Positions 1-5,265 of a stretch of 5,265 nucleotides of DNA are shown here, piece after piece. Under the pieces are notes generated by a model. The model was given only the letters and a program-made list of their open reading frames with translations, was not told the DNA's origin and searched no databases. The stretch comes from Deltaproteobacteria bacterium. Its GTDB lineage: Bacteria; Myxococcota; B64-G9. The stretch is taken from assembly GCA_003647095.1 (NCBI GenBank), contig QMME01000313.1:1-5265 (forward strand), in the 5' to 3' direction. Numbering within the stretch: the first letter of the stretch is position 1; every line of letters begins with the position of its first letter. A program made the translations under genes and the position numbers.

Positions 1-2240
1 ACCTGTGCGAAGACGGCTCCTGTGCCGAGTGCTGCAGCGACACCGACTGCGGCGATGGCACCTGCAACGCCGGCGTGTGCCAGTGCCCCAGCGGGCAGGA
101 GATGAAGTGTGCCGCGGGGCAGATGTGCGTGGAGTGCTGCGCCACCTCCGACTGCGACGACTCCGTGTGTCCCGGCCAGGTGAGCTGCGACAACGGCACC
201 TGCGAGGCGCTGGGGTTCGCCCAGGGCGAGGACTGCTCCAAGGACGCCACCGCCTGCTGCTCGGGACTGTCCTGCGACGTCTTCACCAACACCTGTCAGC
301 CCGAGTGCGACGGTGACGCTTTCTGCCAGGCGCTGGATATGCCCTTCGCCGGCGATCTCAAGTGTTCGAACGGCGTTTGCGATTTCGATCACTGCCTCAA
401 GGACACCAACTGCAGCCCGGGCATGGTCTGCTACAACGGCGACTGCGTCACCATTCCCAGCTGTGACGACATCGACTCCTGCCAGATCGTTCCCGCCGCG
501 ACGGTGACCCAGCAGGGTACCGCCGTTCAGCTGGCTGCCTCGGCCTACTTCGCCTCGGGCGCCCTGGCTCCCGGCGTGACCTTCGAGTGGGCCTCCGATG
601 ACCAGACCATCGCTGCCGTCGATGTCGACGGACTGGTCTCCGGCGGCGCCAGCACCGGTTCGGCCACCATTACCGCCACCGTGGCCGGCGGCTGTTCCGT
701 CTCCTGTACGGCCACGGTGCGCAACTACGGCGGCGTGACCCAGGGCAGCCGGGTGGTGGTTCTCAGCGAGTTGGAGCAGACCCCCATCGAGGGTGCCACC
801 GTGGAAGCCGGCGGTGAAAGCGTGCAGACCGATGCCAACGGCGTGGCCAACCTGACGGCGGATCTCTCCGCCACGGCCGCCGACGTCACCATCTGGCATC
901 CCCAGTACCACTACCTGACCATGCGCGGTGTCGGAGTGAACGACGTCATCGCCCACCTGGGCAAGCTCTACCAGTTCGACTTCTCCAGCAATCCCCCCAA
1001 GCAGGTGGCCGGCGGCATCAAGGGCAAGTTCGACTTCAGCCGCATCCCCTGCGAGCCGGGCAAGGCCTGCGACGTCAGCTTCGGGCTGGGCGGGTTGAGC
1101 ATTCCCGGCAACCTGGTCAACCTGAACTTCGACCTGCTCATCGGCGGAATGATCAACACCGAGATCGACATCGGCGGCAAACAGATCGTTCCCCTGCCGG
1201 CCGGGCTGGTGTTGTGCCTCAACGCCCAGTGCTTCAAGGAGAACTTCACCCCCACCGGCATTCCCGGCAAGCGGGCGGCCTGGGGGTTGGGCGGCAAGCT
1301 GGATCTTTCCGAGCTGATCGAGATCCTCGGCCCGGTAATCACCGGCGGCGGCGACGACATCGACATCGGCCCCATCCTGGTGGCGCTGCTGCCCATGTTC
1401 GCCAACTTCTACACCGCCATCGAGCCCAACATCACTGTCGACCCCATCGACATGATAGTGGACGTCAACGACATCAACGGCAACGACGAGACCACCGACC
1501 TGGTGCCGGACTACGACAACTTCCCGGCGCACGACATGACCCTGAAGGTCAAGATGGACCAGACCATGACCTTCAACGTCGGCGCCCTGCCTGCCAACCC
1601 CGCCGGCGGCTACTGGTACGACGGGGTCATCATCCTGGCCGGGGTCATCGCCAAGGACGTGGGCCTGATCCCGCTGGGCATCTCGGCCGGCCTTGACGCC
1701 GAGACCAAGGAAGACACCCCCGACGGCCAGATCAGCCCCATTACCATCAACTGCGCCGACGTGGCCGGTCGCATACCGGAAAGCCAGGTACAGCGGGTCG
1801 TGGTGGCCATGGCCCTGAATATCTCCGCCCTGGCCGGCGGCGGCGACCAGCCCTTCGCCCTGGCCGGGCTGGTCATCCCCGTGGCCGAGTTCACCGGCAC
1901 CCACACCCTGGATGGCTTCCTGCTGCCGCCCACCTCGGTCACTTACGACGCCGGCGCCCGCAGCCTGACCGTCTCGGGTGTTCCCGCCGGAACCACCTAC
2001 AACCAGGTCATCTTCGATGGTGAAGACGGAGCCAACTGGAACGTGGTGGGCGTGTTCGGCGACGAGACCTTCACCCTGCCGGCGGCCCCGGCGGCCGGCG
2101 ACCGGGCCGGGTCTGCTTCTTTCATCAGCATCAAGCTGCGTGACGGGCTCGACTACCAGGGCTTGTTGCACTTCGACGAGGACAACATGGGCCGACTGGT
2201 GGAACTGGTCGACTCCTTCAGCTTCTACGAAGTGCCCTGA
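1..2240 (+). CDS. Large Cys-rich / Ig-like (Big_2) surface or secreted protein, 5'-truncated by the window
   Basis: The reading frame is open from base 3 to the TGA at 2238-2240 and gives 745 visible residues; the start and any signal peptide lie upstream. Visible residues 1-160 hold 31 cysteines in EGF/Dickkopf-like spacing, including two CxECCxxxDC units. Residues about 163-240 (nt 489-722) match a bacterial Ig-like group 2 domain: the segment from TFEWAS to VDVDGLVSG and GSATITATV is the typical core. It carries an unusual extra Cys pair (GGCSVSC). Residues about 245-320 (nt 735-962) resemble a carboxypeptidase-regulatory-like beta sandwich (PIEGATVEAGG, then TDANGVANLT). The last ~425 residues are Gly/Asp/Ile/Leu-rich with no domain I recognise. 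No C-terminal sorting signal, transmembrane helix or MYXO-CTERM-like tail is visible; it ends ...SFSFYEVP. The disulphide-rich content argues for an extracytoplasmic location. The gene ends in a strong terminator and appears independent of the next gene. Its role is unknown; adhesion or envelope structure is only a guess from the domains. Confidence 0.85.
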   Translation, partial: LCEDGSCAECCSDTDCGDGTCNAGVCQCPSGQEMKCAAGQMCVECCATSDCDDSVCPGQVSCDNGTCEALGFAQGEDCSKDATACCSGLSCDVFTNTCQPECDGDAFCQALDMPFAGDLKCSNGVCDFDHCLKDTNCSPGMVCYNGDCVTIPSCDDIDSCQIVPAATVTQQGTAVQLAASAYFASGALAPGVTFEWASDDQTIAAVDVDGLVSGGASTGSATITATVAGGCSVSCTATVRNYGGVTQGSRVVVLSELEQTPIEGATVEAGGESVQTDANGVANLTADLSATAADVTIWHPQYHYLTMRGVGVNDVIAHLGKLYQFDFSSNPPKQVAGGIKGKFDFSRIPCEPGKACDVSFGLGGLSIPGNLVNLNFDLLIGGMINTEIDIGGKQIVPLPAGLVLCLNAQCFKENFTPTGIPGKRAAWGLGGKLDLSELIEILGPVITGGGDDIDIGPILVALLPMFANFYTAIEPNITVDPIDMIVDVNDINGNDETTDLVPDYDNFPAHDMTLKVKMDQTMTFNVGALPANPAGGYWYDGVIILAGVIAKDVGLIPLGISAGLDAETKEDTPDGQISPITINCADVAGRIPESQVQRVVVAMALNISALAGGGDQPFALAGLVIPVAEFTGTHTLDGFLLPPTSVTYDAGARSLTVSGVPAGTTYNQVIFDGEDGANWNVVGVFGDETFTLPAAPAAGDRAGSASFISIKLRDGLDYQGLLHFDEDNMGRLVELVDSFSFYEVP
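6..188 (+). repeat. Two diverged Cys-rich repeat units within the surface-protein gene
   Basis: Two protein-level repeats are seen. Copy 1 (nt 6-80) has cysteine spacing C-x4-C-x2-CC-x4-C-x4-C. Copy 2 (nt 108-188) has C-x5-C-x2-CC-x4-C-x4-C-x5-C. Both contain a C-x-E-C-C-x3-D-C core, and the DNA under the core is also similar (GAGTGCTGC in both copies). More irregular Cys clusters follow to about nt 485 (for example TACCSGLSC and CLKDTNCSPGMVC). The spacing resembles the Dickkopf N-terminal / EGF-like cysteine motifs found in many myxobacterial exported proteins. Further copies may lie upstream of the window. Confidence 0.6.
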
Positions 2241-2263
2241 CGGCCCGTCTCTACCTGCACGTG

Positions 2264-2316
2264 CAACAACAAAGCCCCCGTCCCTCAAGTGGACGGGGGC
2301 TTTTTCTTTGTTGTTG
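2264..2316 (+). terminator. Strong intrinsic terminator with nested outer inverted repeat
   Basis: A perfect 13-bp stem pairs 2271-2283 (AAAGCCCCCGTCC) with 2291-2303 (GGACGGGGGCTTT) around a 7-nt loop, and runs into the T tract 2301-2309 (TTTTTCTTT). It starts 24-31 bp after the stop codon of the surface-protein gene, so it should end that transcript. An outer inverted repeat also exists: CAACAACAAA at 2264-2273 can pair with TTTGTTGTTG at 2307-2316. This gives a second T-rich arm on the opposite strand, so the element might act in both directions, more weakly on the minus strand. Confidence 0.93.
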
Positions 2317-2323
2317 TGTCTAC

Positions 2324-2352
2324 TTGCCTGTCCGGGCAGGCTTTGATATAGA
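2324..2352 (+). promoter_or_regulatory. Candidate sigma-70-type promoter for the FHA-GGDEF gene
   Basis: A -35-like TTGCCT (2324-2329; 4 of 6 to TTGACA) is separated by exactly 17 bp from a -10-like TATAGA (2347-2352; 4 of 6 to TATAAT). The AT-rich stretch stands out in this GC-rich DNA and lies between the terminator and the start codon at 2368. Transcription would begin near 2359, leaving a leader of only about 9 nt and no room for a normal Shine-Dalgarno site. The spacer contains an imperfect palindrome, CCTGTCCGGGCAGG (2327-2340), which could be an operator or chance. This is a consensus match only. Confidence 0.4.
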
Positions 2353-2367
2353 TACCCGGGTTCGACC

Positions 2368-3254
2368 ATGGATGACTCGAGCGAAGCAAAGAAAAAAACC
2401 GTCGTAACGGTTATTTCCAAGATCACCGAGCGACCGGTGGCGCAGGCCGCCTGCCTGGTGGTGATCTACGGTCTGGACCTGGGGCGCAAGTACAACCTGG
2501 AGAAGCCCAGCTTGATCATCGGCCGTTCCTCCAAGGCCGACATCCAGGTCGACCAGGAATCGGTATCCCGTTCCCACGCCAAGCTGGTCAACTCCGGCAA
2601 GGCGGTGATCATCCGCGACCTGGGCAGCACCAACGGAACCTACGTCAACGACGATCTCATCGAAGAAAGCCAGCTGAGGGATGGGGATCTCATCAAGATC
2701 GGCCGGACCATCTTCAAGTTCCTCTCCGGCTCCAACATCGAGAACTCCTACCACGAGGAAATCTACCGCCTGACCACCGTCGACGGCCTGACCAACGTCT
2801 ACAACAAGCGCTACTTCATGGAGAACCTGGAACGGGAGATGTCCCGGGCCTCGCGCTACGATCGCCAGCTGTCGCTGCTGATTTTCGACATCGATCACTT
2901 CAAGCAGATCAACGACACCTACGGCCACCTGGCCGGTGACCACGTGCTGAAACGGCTGGCGGCAGTGGTCATGGAGAACATCAGGCGCGAGGATTTCCTG
3001 GCACGCTACGGCGGCGAGGAGTTTGCCATCATCCTGCCCGAAATCGACCGTCCCAATGCCGTGGTCATGGCCGAGAAGATCAGGCGCCTGGTGGAGGCCA
3101 GCGATTTTTCGTTCGAGGGTACGGAGATCTCCCTGACCATCTCGGTTGGAGTGGCCACCATCGAGGACCAGGCCAGCGATGCCGTGGATCTGATTCGCCA
3201 GGCGGATGGCAACCTCTACCAGGCCAAGCGTAGTGGACGAAACAAGGTGGTGGG

Positions 3255-3258
<4 letters not shown>
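2368..3258 (+). CDS. FHA domain-containing GGDEF diguanylate cyclase
   Basis: This complete 296-residue cytoplasmic protein is predicted to make cyclic di-GMP from two GTP. After a short polar tail with Thr at 11, 14 and 20, residues ~30-118 form an FHA phosphothreonine-binding domain: G52-R53-S54-S55, S67-R68-S69-H70 and L85-GSTNGT-91 are its signature residues. Residues ~136-296 are a GGDEF domain: DGLTNVYNKRYF (139-150), FDIDHFKQIND (173-183) with metal-binding Asp174, YGH/GDH (185-192), and the active-site GGEEF (215-219). An RxxD inhibitory I-site (R206-D209) sits five residues before it, as in PleD-type cyclases, so product inhibition is expected. No transmembrane segment or response-regulator domain is present, so input is probably Ser/Thr phosphorylation read by the FHA domain. 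FHA-GGDEF proteins are known in predatory and social deltaproteobacteria, for example Bdellovibrio DgcB. ATG 2368 is the first in-frame start compatible with the FHA domain; no clear Shine-Dalgarno precedes it. The last 4 bp overlap the convergent acyltransferase gene. Confidence 0.95.
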
Positions 3259-4436
<1,178 letters not shown>

Positions 4437-4441
4437 GGTAG

Positions 4442-4449
4442 TCCCCTTT
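4442..4449 (-). promoter_or_regulatory. Ribosome binding site of the acyltransferase gene
   Basis: Read on the minus strand, AAAGGGGA ends 5 nt before the ATG at 4436-4434. It overlaps nothing but the 13-bp gap after the SDR stop codon (TAG, 4452-4450). It supports the long start, which includes the Arg/Pro-rich tail, and translation from a shared transcript. Confidence 0.7.
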
Positions 4450-5265
4450 CTAGCCAGTTGTCGCCCAGCTCGCCTCGGCGGCCGGGCCGGATGAACGGTA
4501 GAAATCGGCCAGGGTCTGCTTGCTGTTCATGGTGGGGCGAAAGCCCATGAGCTGTTGCGCCCGCTGGCCGTCGGCTACGAACTGGAAGCGCAGGTAGTCG
4601 ACCAGGCTGGGAGGGACCTCCAGGGTCTGAAAGGCCCACATGACGCTGCCGGCCCTTTGCCACAGGCAGTAGGGCAGGGGCAGGGTCAGGCGTCCACCCA
4701 GGCGGATGGCGGTGGACAGTGCCAGCAGGCCGTCGCTGGTGATGTTGAAGGCACCGGGAAAGTCACCCTCAACCGCCAGGCGAATGGCCTGGAAGGCGTC
4801 TTCGTGGTGGAGAAACTGCATCAGCGGATCGTAGCCCAGCACCGTGGGTACCAGCGCACTCCGCAACAGCCGGGGGATGAAGCCGTCCACCTCGTGGCTG
4901 AGGATGTTGCCCATGCGCAGCACCGTGCACACGGTGTCGGGGTGGCGCGTGGCGAAACGTTCGAACTGTTGCTCCACTTCCACCAGGTCTGCCACCAGGG
5001 GGCTGTGGGGCACGCCCCGCAGGGGCTGTTGCTCGTCGAGAAAGTTGGGGTTATCCGGGCGGGCCCCGTAGGACTTGCTGTCGCCCAGCAACACCACCTT
5101 TCCGAGGCGGGCGGCCGAGGCGGCATTGAGCAGGTGCAAGGTGCCGATGACCTGCAGCTCGTGGGCATACTCGGTGTCATGGACGGGGTGCGAGATGAAG
5201 GCCAGGTGCACCAGGATGTCCACCTGGTTGCGGCGGAATACCCTGGCCAGCTCGGCACCGGCCTC
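4450..5265 (-). CDS. Atypical extended SDR, NAD-dependent epimerase/dehydratase-like, N-terminus beyond the window
   Basis: The frame is open from the window edge to TAG at 4452-4450, giving 271 visible residues. The missing start should hold the GxxGxxG nucleotide-binding loop, probably 50-70 residues. Visible SDR landmarks are VDILVHLAF (residues 15-23, the strand-4 segment), NAAS and KVVLLGDSKSYGARPDNP (the strand-5 to YG motif), and RMGNIL (117-122, the usual R-x-x-N-x-x-G region). These are followed by the substrate-domain segment VPTVLGYDPLMQFLHHEDA and a C-terminal GFRP...TLADF end. The catalytic YxxxK is not found: the aligned positions in SPLVADLVEVE are Leu90 and Leu94. Substrate and activity are therefore open, and it may bind NAD(P) or a lipid-linked substrate without classical redox chemistry. 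The segment PTVxGYDPxxQFxHxxD resembles, from memory, actinobacterial SDR proteins annotated as epimerases (GalE2-like) encoded beside a lysophospholipid acyltransferase. It is the upstream gene of the pair with the acyltransferase, which suggests a joint lipid or envelope role. Confidence 0.88.
   Translation of the reverse strand, partial: EAGAELARVFRRNQVDILVHLAFISHPVHDTEYAHELQVIGTLHLLNAASAARLGKVVLLGDSKSYGARPDNPNFLDEQQPLRGVPHSPLVADLVEVEQQFERFATRHPDTVCTVLRMGNILSHEVDGFIPRLLRSALVPTVLGYDPLMQFLHHEDAFQAIRLAVEGDFPGAFNITSDGLLALSTAIRLGGRLTLPLPYCLWQRAGSVMWAFQTLEVPPSLVDYLRFQFVADGQRAQQLMGFRPTMNSKQTLADFYRSSGPAAEASWATTG

Noticed and set aside
75..77. GTG as the start of the Cys-rich protein.
   Set aside because: The same frame is open to the window edge and encodes another matching Cys-rich unit before this codon, so the true start is upstream.
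2180..2240. Possible C-terminal sorting signal (MYXO-CTERM or LPXTG-like) on the surface protein.
   Set aside because: The last residues have no Gly-Cys motif, no hydrophobic helix and no terminal Arg cluster.
5221..5223. GTG as the start of the SDR gene.
   Set aside because: The frame stays open to the window edge, and the nucleotide-binding half of the fold would be missing. The Val is the normal first residue of the strand before HLA.

Overview
The window is high-GC DNA (well over 60% G+C by eye) with dense coding, no mobile elements, no RNA genes and no CRISPR. The gene content suggests a deltaproteobacterial/Myxococcota-type bacterium, possibly a metagenomic lineage. The pointers are a large secreted protein with Cys-rich Dickkopf/EGF-like modules followed by a bacterial Ig-like (Big_2) domain, an FHA-GGDEF signalling protein, and proteins with low-complexity Pro/Arg/Ala tails. 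This assignment is inferred from style and family content; there is no phylogenetic marker gene in the window.

Layout. (1) Positions 1-2240, plus strand: the C-terminal 745 residues of a large, probably exported, modular protein whose N-terminus lies upstream. It has a Cys-rich repeat region, a Big_2 domain, a carboxypeptidase-regulatory-like beta sandwich, and about 425 residues I cannot classify. (2) Positions 2241-2367: a 127-bp intergenic region with a very strong intrinsic terminator followed by a candidate sigma-70-type promoter. (3) Positions 2368-3258, plus strand: a complete FHA-GGDEF diguanylate cyclase with intact catalytic and inhibitory-site motifs. (4) Positions 3255-4436, minus strand: a PlsC-like lysophospholipid acyltransferase with a disordered Arg/Pro-rich N-terminal tail. 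It converges on the cyclase gene, and the two stop codons overlap by 4 bp. (5) Positions 4450-5265, minus strand: an atypical extended SDR (NAD-dependent epimerase/dehydratase fold) whose N-terminus lies beyond the window. It sits just upstream of the acyltransferase, with a 13-bp gap, as an apparent two-gene operon.

How the genes relate. The surface protein is transcriptionally separated from the cyclase by the terminator, so they are probably independent units. The SDR and acyltransferase look co-transcribed and probably serve one lipid or envelope pathway. From memory, a similar SDR-acyltransferase pair also occurs in actinobacteria. The SDR lacks the usual Tyr/Lys catalytic pair, so it may be a nucleotide-binding partner rather than a classical epimerase. 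I see no clear defence, mobile or biosynthetic system. The points most worth following are the SDR-acyltransferase pair, the unclassified C-terminal half of the secreted protein, and the FHA-GGDEF protein with its Thr-containing N-terminal tail.
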